Below the pieces are notes generated by a model. The model had not been told where the DNA came from and made no database searches. It saw only the letters and a program-made list of their open reading frames with translations. From Flavobacterium sp. (lineage in GTDB: Bacteria; Bacteroidota; Bacteroidia; Flavobacteriales; Flavobacteriaceae): DNA of 13,178 bases. The DNA lies in NCBI GenBank assembly GCA_017989775.1, contig JAGNPF010000009.1:1-13178 (forward strand), written 5' to 3'. Positions 1 through 5,622 of the stretch are shown here, one piece after another. How positions within the stretch are numbered: position 1 is the stretch's first letter; every line of letters starts with the position of its first letter. The translations under genes and the position numbers were made by a program.

Positions 1-554
1 AAGAGAAACAAAAACAGGAAAGTGGCGTGGCCAAAAATGACTTCATACAGGTTTTTGTAATACAACAGAATGGCGAAAAAGGGCAAAATGGCCAAAAAGG
101 CCGCCGTCAAATTCCCGATTATCGGGTATTTTTTGATGCGATGCGAATAATACCAAATCAGGAAAATGTAGACCGAAAAATACAAGAAAGCCCGCCAAGA
201 AACGACTATGGCCAACAAGGCCACGATAAAATTCAGGGAGAAATAAACATACAACTTTGTTTTTTGGCTGACCAATCGATCCAGCATTGACTTGTTGGGA
301 CGATTGATCAAGTCCTTTTTGCTGTCGTAAAAATTGTTGATGATGTAGCCCGAAGCAATCGTCAACGAGGAGGCAAAAACGATGATGAACAAGTCGAAAT
401 CGAGCAGGATGGACAGCGCCCTTTTTTCGGGAGCGAGTATGAAAATCGCCGAAAGATATTGCGCCAAGACGATTATCGGAATGTTGTAACCCCTGACCAC
501 GGAGAACAAACTGATGAATTTCATCACTAAAATCTTGTTCTTTCTGCTCAGCAT
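1..554 (-). CDS. UbiA-family prenyltransferase, N-terminal part (truncated by window edge)
   Basis: Integral-membrane prenyltransferase that moves a polyprenyl group from its diphosphate to an acceptor. Only the first 184 residues are present; the C-terminus lies off the left edge. The family's first Asp-rich signature is clear: N73-N-F-Y-D77-S-K-K-D81 followed by NRP at 84-86, the Mg-diphosphate binding loop. Hydrophobic segments lie at about 23-41, 54-72, 103-120, 123-137 and 150-166, as expected of the helical bundle, with a YSHRIKKYP loop near 136-144. The ATG at 554 is 1 nt past the TAA of the upstream kinase gene, so the two are translationally close; an in-frame ATG at codon 11 is an alternative start. 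Next to two mevalonate-pathway genes, it probably uses an isoprenoid made by that pathway. Bacteroidota relatives are often annotated as geranylgeranylglycerol-phosphate geranylgeranyltransferase, but the acceptor cannot be read from sequence, so I leave it open. Confidence 0.85.
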   Translation of the reverse strand, partial: MLSRKNKILVMKFISLFSVVRGYNIPIIVLAQYLSAIFILAPEKRALSILLDFDLFIIVFASSLTIASGYIINNFYDSKKDLINRPNKSMLDRLVSQKTKLYVYFSLNFIVALLAIVVSWRAFLYFSVYIFLIWYYSHRIKKYPIIGNLTAAFLAILPFFAILLYYKNLYEVIFGHATFLFLFL

Positions 555-555
555 T

Positions 556-1494
556 TTAAAATTGGTAAACGACTTCCAGCTTGTAATCTTTCAGGGCGTT
601 TTTAGCTTTTTCCAAGTCTTGGGTGAATCCCAAAATATAACCTCCACCGCCTGAACCACAAAGTTTTAGGTAATAATCACCAGAGTCGATTCCTTCTTGC
701 CAAATGCCGTGAAATTGTTCGGGAATCATTGGCTTGAAATGGTTCAAAACGACTTTCGACAGTTTTTTGGTGTTGGCAAACAAGGATTTGATGTCACCGC
801 CCAAGAAACTTTCGACGCAGGCATCGGTATGTTTGATGAATTGGTCTTTCAGCATTTTTCGGAAGCCTTGGTCTTTCAGGTTTTCCATGAAAATATTGAC
901 CATCGGGGCGGTTTCGCCCACAATTCCTGAATCGATCAAAAACACGGCTCCGTTGCCTTCCAAGCTTTGGGTTGGAATTCCGGTTGCCTCGATATTGTCT
1001 TTGGAATTGATCAAGATGGGAATGCTCAAATAACTGTTCAAAGGATCCAAACCAGAGCTTTTTCCGTGGAAAAAAGATTCCATTTGGCCGAAAATAGTTT
1101 TGAGTTGCAACAACTTTTCACGAGTCAAATTCTCAAGAACGGTAATTTTGTTTTGGGCATATTTGTCGTAAATGGCGGCCACCAATGCACCGCTGCTTCC
1201 CACTCCGTATCCTTGCGGAATGCTGGAATCGAAGTACATTCCGGTTTCGACATCGTTTTTTAGGGTAACCAAATCGAAAGTGACCAATTCGGGTTGCTCG
1301 CTTTGCAAATTTTCCAAATAGGAAACAAAACGTTTCAAATGTCCGTTGGATTTCAGGGCTTCTGCTGATGGATTTTCGTCCCTTTTCAGCCCGCCGTTGT
1401 AAAAATTGTAGGGAATCGACAAACCTTTCGAGTCACGAATAATTCCGTATTCTCCAAAGAGTAATATTTTTGAGTAAAATAAAGGTCCTTTCAT
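556..1494 (-). CDS. GHMP-family kinase, mevalonate kinase type
   Basis: Cytoplasmic ATP-dependent small-molecule kinase, most likely phosphorylating mevalonate in the pathway to isopentenyl diphosphate. At 312 aa it is the usual GHMP kinase size. Motif 1 is KILLFGEYG at 9-17. Motif 2, the ATP phosphate loop, is P93-QGYGVGSSGA at 93-103. An HGKSSGLDP stretch at 143-151 matches the mevalonate-kinase HG..SG.D motif and puts the likely catalytic Asp at 150. Motif 3 is CGSGGGG at 279-285. The start at 1494 is favoured because the core motif follows within ten residues. It starts 11 nt after the stop of the upstream toxin gene and ends 1 nt before the prenyltransferase start, so it appears to be part of one transcript from the decarboxylase. 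Because many GHMP kinases look alike, phosphomevalonate kinase remains possible; the genomic link to diphosphomevalonate decarboxylase supports a mevalonate-pathway role either way. Confidence 0.85.
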   Translation of the reverse strand: MKGPLFYSKILLFGEYGIIRDSKGLSIPYNFYNGGLKRDENPSAEALKSNGHLKRFVSYLENLQSEQPELVTFDLVTLKNDVETGMYFDSSIPQGYGVGSSGALVAAIYDKYAQNKITVLENLTREKLLQLKTIFGQMESFFHGKSSGLDPLNSYLSIPILINSKDNIEATGIPTQSLEGNGAVFLIDSGIVGETAPMVNIFMENLKDQGFRKMLKDQFIKHTDACVESFLGGDIKSLFANTKKLSKVVLNHFKPMIPEQFHGIWQEGIDSGDYYLKLCGSGGGGYILGFTQDLEKAKNALKDYKLEVVYQF

Positions 1495-1505
1495 ATAGGT
1501 TGAAC

Positions 1506-1805
1506 TTATTTTATTTTGTTGATTTTTGTTGGGTTCTGTCTAGTGTCGAAAAGCGATAAAATTCTAATTTGTTTTGAACTATGTCTGTAATATATAGTAG
1601 TTTGTTTTGACAAAACACATTTATGATAATTTGGATTATGTCCTGATTTAGGGAAGCTTTCTGGGCTGATCTGGATTATTTTTAAAGTATCATACAGTTT
1701 TAATGCAAATTTCTTTTTTACTTTTTCAGACCATTTCAATTCTAAATGATTAAAAAGGACTTCAATGTTCTTTTGAGCACGATTAGAAATTGTAATTTCT
1801 CTCAT
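1506..1805 (-). CDS. RelE/ParE-superfamily toxin, copy 1
   Basis: A 99-residue basic protein of the type II RelE/ParE toxin fold. Supporting features are the N-terminal MREI strand, a helical KKFALKLYD segment (about 31-39), the P-E-S-F-P-K-S turn (48-54), HKCVLSKQTT (61-70), an IYYR strand, and the C-terminal LFDTRQNP signature (85-92) typical of this group in Bacteroidota. Family toxins are either mRNA interferases or gyrase poisons; sequence alone does not say which. I chose the ATG at 1805 rather than a TTG one codon earlier, because its A is shared with the TGA stop of the antitoxin gene (TGATG), a standard translational-coupling arrangement. It is 59/99 identical by hand count to the second toxin (2127-2426), with the last 15 residues identical. 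It sits 11 nt upstream of the mevalonate-kinase-like gene. Confidence 0.85.
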   Translation of the reverse strand: MREITISNRAQKNIEVLFNHLELKWSEKVKKKFALKLYDTLKIIQISPESFPKSGHNPNYHKCVLSKQTTIYYRHSSKQIRILSLFDTRQNPTKINKIK

Positions 1806-2023
1806 CAAAGATGCTTTTTAATGAATTCTTCGAAATTAACAAATTCACCTCTTTCATATTCTCTTTCAGATTCTTCAATTTCAAACTTTTGCTCCTCTGA
1901 TAATTCATCCCAAAAATCTTTTTTTTGAGAGATAAATATTTTTTTGATGGACGCAATAATCGACTCATCGTTGGTTTCTTCCAACAACTTCATCAATTTT
2001 GATTTTTCCAATTCAATGTTCAT
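1805..2023 (-). CDS. Antitoxin of RelE/ParE-type module, copy 1
   Basis: A 72-residue, strongly acidic, probably helical protein immediately upstream of the toxin, overlapping it by one base (TGATG). The C-terminal half, with DFWDELSEEQ at 36-45 and then RGEFVNFEEFIKK at 58-70, has the charged helix plus GE.V.FEEF ending seen in many small Bacteroidota antitoxins that wrap their RelE/ParE toxin. No ribbon-helix-helix or HTH motif is obvious, so whether it binds DNA is unknown. It is 58/72 identical to the second antitoxin, and the first 25 residues are identical. A 103-nt gap upstream holds a perfect 16-bp palindrome and a TAnnTTTG box, which suggests it has its own regulated promoter. The assignment comes mainly from gene position and size next to a clear toxin. 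Confidence 0.8.
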   Translation of the reverse strand: MNIELEKSKLMKLLEETNDESIIASIKKIFISQKKDFWDELSEEQKFEIEESEREYERGEFVNFEEFIKKHL

Positions 2024-2071
2024 TTTCTCCTTGTTTTATCAATTTCTAAATGGAAAACATAAAGATTTTGT

Positions 2072-2106
2072 GTTTTGCAAAAGTACTGCTTTTATAAAAG
2101 CAAAAC
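2072..2106 (-). promoter_or_regulatory. Candidate operator/promoter of TA module 1
   Basis: A perfect 16-bp palindrome, TGCTTTTATAAAAGCA, occupies 2087-2102. A wider inverted pair, GTTTTGC (2072-2078) and GCAAAAC (2100-2106), surrounds it. On the minus strand a TACTTTTG box (2078-2085) fits the Bacteroidota -7 consensus TAnnTTTG. A TTTTG upstream at 2105-2101 is only 15 nt away, shorter than the usual spacing. The palindrome fills that spacer, which is where a TA complex could repress. Leader to the antitoxin ATG would be about 50 nt. Inference only. Confidence 0.45.
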
Positions 2107-2126
2107 TGATATTATGCAAATTGAAC

Positions 2127-2426
2127 TTATTTTATTTTGTTGATTTTCGTTGGGTTTTGTCTTGTGTCAAAAAGAGCAACCACATTTACTTGTTTGCTTG
2201 TGAAATTATAAAACAAAGTTGTTTGTTTTGTAACAACACACTTATGCAGTTTTTTATTTGTTTTTGATTTAGGGAAAATCTCGGGATTAGCTCTGATTAT
2301 TTTTAGTGCATCATACAATTTCTTTGCAAATTTAATTCTAACCCTTACTGACCACTTTGCTTCAAGATATTCTAAAAGTAATTTTGTCTTTTTTTGAGTG
2401 TCAATTGAAACTTTTATTTCCCTCAT
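2127..2426 (-). CDS. RelE/ParE-superfamily toxin, copy 2
   Basis: A 99-residue paralogue of the toxin at 1506-1805, with the same landmarks: MREI start, KWS at 24-26, KFAKKLYD (32-39), P-E-I-F-P-K-S (48-54), HKCV (61-64), KQTT (67-70) and LFDTRQNP (85-92), ending in the same 15 residues. A longer reading frame opens at 2471, but the ATG at 2426 is preferred. It gives a protein that aligns end to end with copy 1 without gaps, and it starts 4 nt after the TAG of its antitoxin. Identity with copy 1 is about 60%, lower than between the two antitoxins, and differences are concentrated in the first 35 residues and around 42-60. Probable activity is mRNA cleavage or gyrase poisoning, unresolved from sequence. 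Confidence 0.85.
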   Translation of the reverse strand: MREIKVSIDTQKKTKLLLEYLEAKWSVRVRIKFAKKLYDALKIIRANPEIFPKSKTNKKLHKCVVTKQTTLFYNFTSKQVNVVALFDTRQNPTKINKIK

Positions 2427-2430
2427 TGCG

Positions 2431-2652
2431 CTACTCAATATATTTCTGAATAAACTCTTCAAAATCGACAAACTCTCCTCTTTCTATTTGTCTTTCCCCT
2501 TCTTCAATTTCAAACTTTTGCTCCTCCGTCAATTCATCCCAAAAATCTTTTTTCTTGGTACTGAATAGTTTCAACATAGAGGCAATAATAGACTCGTCGT
2601 TGGTTTCTTCCAACAATTTCATCAATTTTGATTTTTCCAATTCAATGTTCAT
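2431..2652 (-). CDS. Antitoxin of RelE/ParE-type module, copy 2
   Basis: A 73-residue acidic protein paired with the toxin that begins 4 nt downstream. The first 25 residues equal those of the other antitoxin. Differences fall in a short linker (26-33) and scattered C-terminal positions; the DFWDEL...EEQKFEIEE core and the RGEFVDFEEF tail are kept. It starts 27 nt after the stop of the diphosphomevalonate decarboxylase, too close for a separate promoter in the gap, though a fitting promoter lies inside the end of that gene (2714-2744). In contrast to module 1, no palindrome is seen directly upstream. The near identity of the antitoxins leaves open that either one neutralises both toxins. Confidence 0.8.
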   Translation of the reverse strand: MNIELEKSKLMKLLEETNDESIIASMLKLFSTKKKDFWDELTEEQKFEIEEGERQIERGEFVDFEEFIQKYIE

Positions 2653-2679
2653 ACCTGCCTATTTAGAAATATAAAGATA

Positions 2680-3780
2680 TTAAATTTTTGTCGAACCGAT
2701 TCCAATTTCGTCGCAAAGGTACTGACCATTTTGACAATAGCCAACTAATTCGTCCTTAATAAATTGCAACACCTTTTCTTTGACGTTTTCGGGATACAAA
2801 ACGTGAACATTGGCTCCGGCATCGAGCGTGAAGCAAACCGGGATTTTGGTCTCGTTTCGATACTTCCAAATGGCATTAATGATTTCCAAAGTATTTGGTT
2901 TCATCAAAATAAAATACGGAATTGATGTCATCATCATCGAGTGCAAGGTCAAGGCTTCGCTTTCGACAATGGTAATGAATTCCTCCAAATTCCCGCTTTC
3001 GAAAACGCTGATTAATTTGTCCAGATTTTCGTGAGCTTGTTCAAATCGCCTTTCGGCAAAGGGATGCCCGTTCATTAAATTATGACCAACGGAACTTGAA
3101 ACTTGTTTCTCGCCTTTGTCAACCAACAAAATCGTGTCTTGAAAATTATTGAAATTATCGTGAATGGCGTTCGGAAATTCCACTCCAAATAAATCCGAAC
3201 TTCCTTCAATATTCTCGTGATTTCCCCAAACGACTACTTTCCCTTTTACGCTTCGGCAGGCACTTCCCGAACCCAAACGTGCCAAGAAAGAGGCTTTTTG
3301 GTAAAAGTATTTCTCGCTCATTTCCGGGTTTAAAGCTTTTTCCAAACTCATCAAGTTCATCGCCAAAGCAGCCATTCCCGAAGCCGATGAAGCGATTCCT
3401 GAACTGTGTGGAAATGTATTTTCTGTATCAATGGTAAAATGATAGTCTTTCAAAAATGGCAAATAAACCAAAACTCTTTCGAAAAACTGCTGGATTTTTG
3501 GCTTGAAATCTTCCTTTGGTTTTCCTTCAAAAAGCAGGTCGAAAGAGAAGTCGTTTGTCACATCGAGCGCAGTCGAGATGGTTTTTTTGTCGAAAGCCAA
3601 TTTGGTAATTGTCTTGCAATTATTCAAGGTGAAACTCACCGAAGGATTGGCTGGAATTTGCTTGTCTTTTTTCCCCCAATATTTCACCAAGGCAATGTTG
3701 CTGGGCGAACTCCATTGAAAATTTCCTGTTTCGATGGAATGAGAGTAGGGAGACGGAATAAAATCGTTTGCTGAAAACAT
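2680..3780 (-). CDS. mvaD: Diphosphomevalonate decarboxylase
   Basis: Cytoplasmic enzyme that converts mevalonate 5-diphosphate to isopentenyl diphosphate with ATP, the last step of the classical mevalonate pathway. The 366-residue protein has the family landmarks in order: NIALVKYWGK at 28-37, P-S-V-S-F-T at 46-51, the ATP loop H125-SSGIASSASG (125-135), the SGSACRS signature at 171-177, and FTLDAGANVHVLYP at 317-330 with the expected catalytic Asp at 320. The ATG at 3780 is chosen over a TTG one codon upstream. It heads an apparent operon running through two TA modules into a GHMP kinase and a UbiA prenyltransferase. A good TAnnTTTG box lies just upstream (3798-3805). Oddity: residues 67-76 are encoded by a GC-rich REP-like segment, in frame, in a loop between the N-terminal strands and the KPKEDF region. 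Confidence 0.93.
   Translation of the reverse strand: MFSANDFIPSPYSHSIETGNFQWSSPSNIALVKYWGKKDKQIPANPSVSFTLNNCKTITKLAFDKKTISTALDVTNDFSFDLLFEGKPKEDFKPKIQQFFERVLVYLPFLKDYHFTIDTENTFPHSSGIASSASGMAALAMNLMSLEKALNPEMSEKYFYQKASFLARLGSGSACRSVKGKVVVWGNHENIEGSSDLFGVEFPNAIHDNFNNFQDTILLVDKGEKQVSSSVGHNLMNGHPFAERRFEQAHENLDKLISVFESGNLEEFITIVESEALTLHSMMMTSIPYFILMKPNTLEIINAIWKYRNETKIPVCFTLDAGANVHVLYPENVKEKVLQFIKDELVGYCQNGQYLCDEIGIGSTKI
2714..2744 (-). promoter_or_regulatory. Candidate internal promoter for TA module 2
   Basis: Inside the last codons of the decarboxylase, the minus strand reads TTG (2744-2742), a 20-nt spacer, then TACCTTTG (2721-2714). This fits the Bacteroidota -33 TTG / -7 TAnnTTTG pattern and its spacing. 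The start point would be about 50 nt before the antitoxin ATG. It overlaps codons for Q-Y-L-C, so the match could be chance. Confidence 0.35.
3556..3581 (-). repeat. REP-like dispersed-repeat fragment inside mvaD
   Basis: The minus strand reads ATCTCGACTGCGCTCGATG followed by TGACA. From memory of Flavobacterium and related genomes, this matches a GC-rich palindromic motif scattered mostly between genes. It forms an imperfect inverted repeat around GCGC, is visibly richer in GC than the surrounding gene, and is read in frame as I-S-T-A-L-D-V-T. Only one copy is seen in this window. Confidence 0.5.
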
Positions 3781-3797
3781 CAATTATAAAATTTGGG

Positions 3798-3805
3798 CAA
3801 AGATA
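3798..3805 (-). promoter_or_regulatory. -7 box of the mevalonate operon promoter
   Basis: The minus strand reads TATCTTTG followed by C, an exact match to the Bacteroidota -7 consensus TAnnTTTG, 17 nt upstream of the decarboxylase ATG. No clear TTG sits at the -33 distance; that position is filled by the GTTTAAAG repeat. A short leader of about 10 nt is implied. Confidence 0.55.
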
Positions 3806-3815
3806 CTTTTTTATC

Positions 3816-3856
3816 GTTTAAAGGTTTAAAGGTTTAAAGGTTTAATCGTTTAAAAG
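3816..3856. repeat. GTTTAAAG tandem octamer repeat
   Basis: Three perfect copies of GTTTAAAG (3816-3823, 3824-3831, 3832-3839) and a partial fourth (3840-3845) are followed by TC and a variant GTTTAAAAG (3848-3856). The repeat lies in the 104-nt divergent region between mvaD and the TspO gene and covers the -33 position of the mvaD promoter. Confidence 0.9.
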
Positions 3857-3863
3857 TTTTGAT

Positions 3864-3871
3864 TAATTTTG
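3864..3871 (+). promoter_or_regulatory. Possible -7 box for the TspO gene
   Basis: TAATTTTG matches TAnnTTTG 13 nt before the ATG at 3885. No -33 TTG is found at normal spacing, and the implied leader is very short, so this is weak. Confidence 0.3.
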
Positions 3872-3884
3872 AAAAAAAATAAAA

Positions 3885-4361
3885 ATGAACAAGATTTCCA
3901 AAATTCTGGTGGTTGTGGTTACGTGTTTGGTAGTGGGGTATTTCTCCGGAATGGTCACCCGTTCGGCCATTACATCTTGGTATCCGACCTTGGTAAAGCC
4001 TAGTTTTAATCCACCGAATTGGATTTTTGCACCGGTTTGGAGTTCACTTTATGTAATGATGGGAGTTGCCGCTGGATTGGTTTGGAATCGTATGGAACAA
4101 GAAAAAGAAGTCGTGAAAAATGCCTTGATTTTCTTCGCAGTTCAATTGGCTTTGAATGCCTTGTGGTCTTTTTTGTTTTTTGGTTTGAAAAACCCGATGT
4201 TGGCTGGATTGGAAATTGTTATACTATGGTTGATGATTTATGAAACCTATTTAAAGTTTTCTAAAATCAATAAAATAGCGGGTTATTTATTCATTCCATA
4301 CTTGCTTTGGGTGAGTTTTGCAAGTGTTTTGAATGCCAGTATTTGGTGGTTGAATAAGTAG
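3885..4361 (+). CDS. TspO/MBR family membrane protein (tryptophan-rich sensory protein)
   Basis: A 158-residue protein with five hydrophobic helices (about 7-25, 45-63, 78-97, 103-121, 129-152), the size and topology of bacterial TspO. Family marks are WYPTLVKPSFNPPNWIFAPVW (33-53), A-L-N-A-LWS (88-94) and PYLLWVSFASVLN at 137-150, plus the WWLN ending. TspO proteins bind tetrapyrroles such as protoporphyrin IX and are tied to porphyrin breakdown, oxidative stress or light responses in bacteria; the actual ligand here is not known. The gene is alone on the plus strand, divergent from mvaD and convergent with the flavoprotein gene, so it is monocistronic. The start is supported by AAAAATG and by a hydrophobic first helix that begins within ten residues. 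Confidence 0.93.
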   Translation: MNKISKILVVVVTCLVVGYFSGMVTRSAITSWYPTLVKPSFNPPNWIFAPVWSSLYVMMGVAAGLVWNRMEQEKEVVKNALIFFAVQLALNALWSFLFFGLKNPMLAGLEIVILWLMIYETYLKFSKINKIAGYLFIPYLLWVSFASVLNASIWWLNK

Positions 4362-4413
4362 TAATCAGTGGTCAGATTTTTAGTGTTCAGTTTTATTGTA
4401 ATAGAACGAAGTA

Positions 4414-5622
4414 TTAAAAATTACTCGCCACAATAAACCCACTCGTCCAAGCATTTTGAAAGTTAAAACCTCCGGTTATAGCATCAATGTTGATTATTTC
4501 CCCAGCGAAATAAAGATTTTTGTGCAGTTTGCTTTCCATGGTTTTGAAGTTGATTTCCTTTAAATCAATACCGCCTGCAGTCACAAATTCTTCCTTGAAA
4601 GTACTTTTTCCATTTACCTGAAAACTAGAATTCATCAATTGACTGACCAAGTTTTGCAATTGAGTTTTGGACAAATCAGCCCATTTGGATTCTTCAGAAA
4701 TGTTCGAAGCCAAAACCAAACTTTCCCATAATCGATTCGGAAAGTCAAAAGGAGATTTCTTGGAAACCGCTTTTTTGGCGTGTTCCTGTTTTAAATCTTT
4801 GAGAATTTTTTCTGTATCATCGGCATCAAGGTCGTTCAGCCAATTGACGAAAATGGTAAATTGGTAATTTTTTTCGAATAATATCCGTGCACCCCAAGCC
4901 GATAATTTCAAAATCGCCGGTCCGCTCATTCCCCAATGGGTGATTAACAAAGGTCCTGTTGAGGTCAGTTTGGTGTCTTTTACTTTTACCGAAACTTGGG
5001 CAGAAACTCCCGGCAATTCTTTTATTCTCGAATCTTTGATGTTGAAAGTAAACAAGGAAGGAACGGGATTCACGATGGCGTGACCAAAAGTTTGCAGCAT
5101 TTCCCAAATTTTCGGGTTGCTTCCCGTGGCGAGAATTAGTTTTTCGGTGATGTAATTTTCACTTTGGGTTTCGATTTTCCAAAAATTGTCTTTTTTGAAA
5201 ATGGATTGCACACTTTGCCCAGTCAAAACTGCAATTCCCAATTTCTGGGTCGCTTTTAGAAAACAATCGATGATGGTTTGCGACGAATTCGAAACCGGAA
5301 ACATTCGGCCATCGTCTTCAATTTTGAGTTCCACGCCGTGATTGCTGAACCATTCCACAGTATCACCAGAACAAAATTGATGAAAAGGGCCACGCAATTC
5401 TTTCTCGCCACGAGGGTAAAATTTCACCAGTTCGTTGGGTTCAAAACAAGCGTGAGTAACGTTGCATCTTCCGCCGCCCGAAACACGAACTTTAGACAAA
5501 ACTTCGCTTCCGCGTTCGAGAATCGCTACTTTCAGTTTTGGATTTTTCTCTACAATATTGATTGCCGTAAAAAATCCCGCAGCGCCACCGCCTACAATTA
5601 TAATGTCAAAATTCTGGTTCAT
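4414..5622 (-). CDS. BaiN/HI0933 (YhiN)-family FAD-dependent oxidoreductase
   Basis: A 402-residue cytoplasmic flavoprotein of the HI0933-like family. The Rossmann FAD-binding motif is IIIVGGGAAGFFTA at 7-20, with the ribose-binding acidic residue at E36 (ILERG). The family signature S-GGGRCN is at 48-54, and the C-terminal FAD-contact block LYFAGEIINIDAITGGFNFQ (about 370-389) precedes the terminal helix. Members include clostridial BaiN, which acts in bile-acid dehydroxylation, but most, including E. coli YhiN, have no settled substrate, so the BaiN name should not be read as bile-acid activity. The ATG overlaps the stop of the upstream phosphodiesterase gene (ATGA), showing co-translation. 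It converges on the TspO gene, with a 52-nt gap that holds no obvious terminator, only a loose CAGTGGTCAG/TAGTGTTCAG direct repeat. Confidence 0.9.
   Translation of the reverse strand: MNQNFDIIIVGGGAAGFFTAINIVEKNPKLKVAILERGSEVLSKVRVSGGGRCNVTHACFEPNELVKFYPRGEKELRGPFHQFCSGDTVEWFSNHGVELKIEDDGRMFPVSNSSQTIIDCFLKATQKLGIAVLTGQSVQSIFKKDNFWKIETQSENYITEKLILATGSNPKIWEMLQTFGHAIVNPVPSLFTFNIKDSRIKELPGVSAQVSVKVKDTKLTSTGPLLITHWGMSGPAILKLSAWGARILFEKNYQFTIFVNWLNDLDADDTEKILKDLKQEHAKKAVSKKSPFDFPNRLWESLVLASNISEESKWADLSKTQLQNLVSQLMNSSFQVNGKSTFKEEFVTAGGIDLKEINFKTMESKLHKNLYFAGEIINIDAITGGFNFQNAWTSGFIVASNF

Larger units (their letters stand above)
1500..2023 (-). repeat. Tandem duplication unit 1 (antitoxin-toxin)
   Basis: This unit matches 2121-2652. 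The match runs from the antitoxin ATG to the bases GTTCAA just past the toxin stop, and the flanks differ at once on both sides. The ends are the best conserved: 1953-2023 differs from 2582-2652 at 3 of 71 positions, and 1500-1552 differs from 2121-2173 at 4 of about 53. The toxin middle is much more diverged. Confidence 0.85.
2121..2652 (-). repeat. Tandem duplication unit 2 (antitoxin-toxin)
   Basis: Partner of the unit at 1500-2023, in the same orientation and separated from it by 97 nt of unrelated sequence. Compared with unit 1 it has an antitoxin one codon longer and a 4-nt antitoxin-toxin spacer instead of a 1-nt overlap. Confidence 0.85.

Noticed and set aside
2427..2471. Longer N-terminus for toxin copy 2
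   Set aside because: The extra 15 codons overlap the antitoxin gene, and the shorter form aligns with toxin copy 1 from first to last residue.
1500..2652. Insertion sequence or transposon carrying the TA genes
   Set aside because: No transposase, terminal inverted repeats or target-site duplication are visible; simple tandem duplication explains the pattern.
3406..3774. Plus-strand open frame of 122 codons
   Set aside because: Antisense shadow of the mvaD gene, with no recognisable motif.
3781..3783. TTG start one codon upstream of mvaD
   Set aside because: An ATG follows directly; there is no reason to prefer the rarer codon.
3816..3856. CRISPR-like array
   Set aside because: Repeat unit is 8 bp with no spacers and no cas genes nearby; it is a simple tandem repeat.
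4362..4413. Terminator between the convergent TspO and flavoprotein genes
   Set aside because: Only a loose direct repeat is present; no inverted repeat with a T-run could be found.
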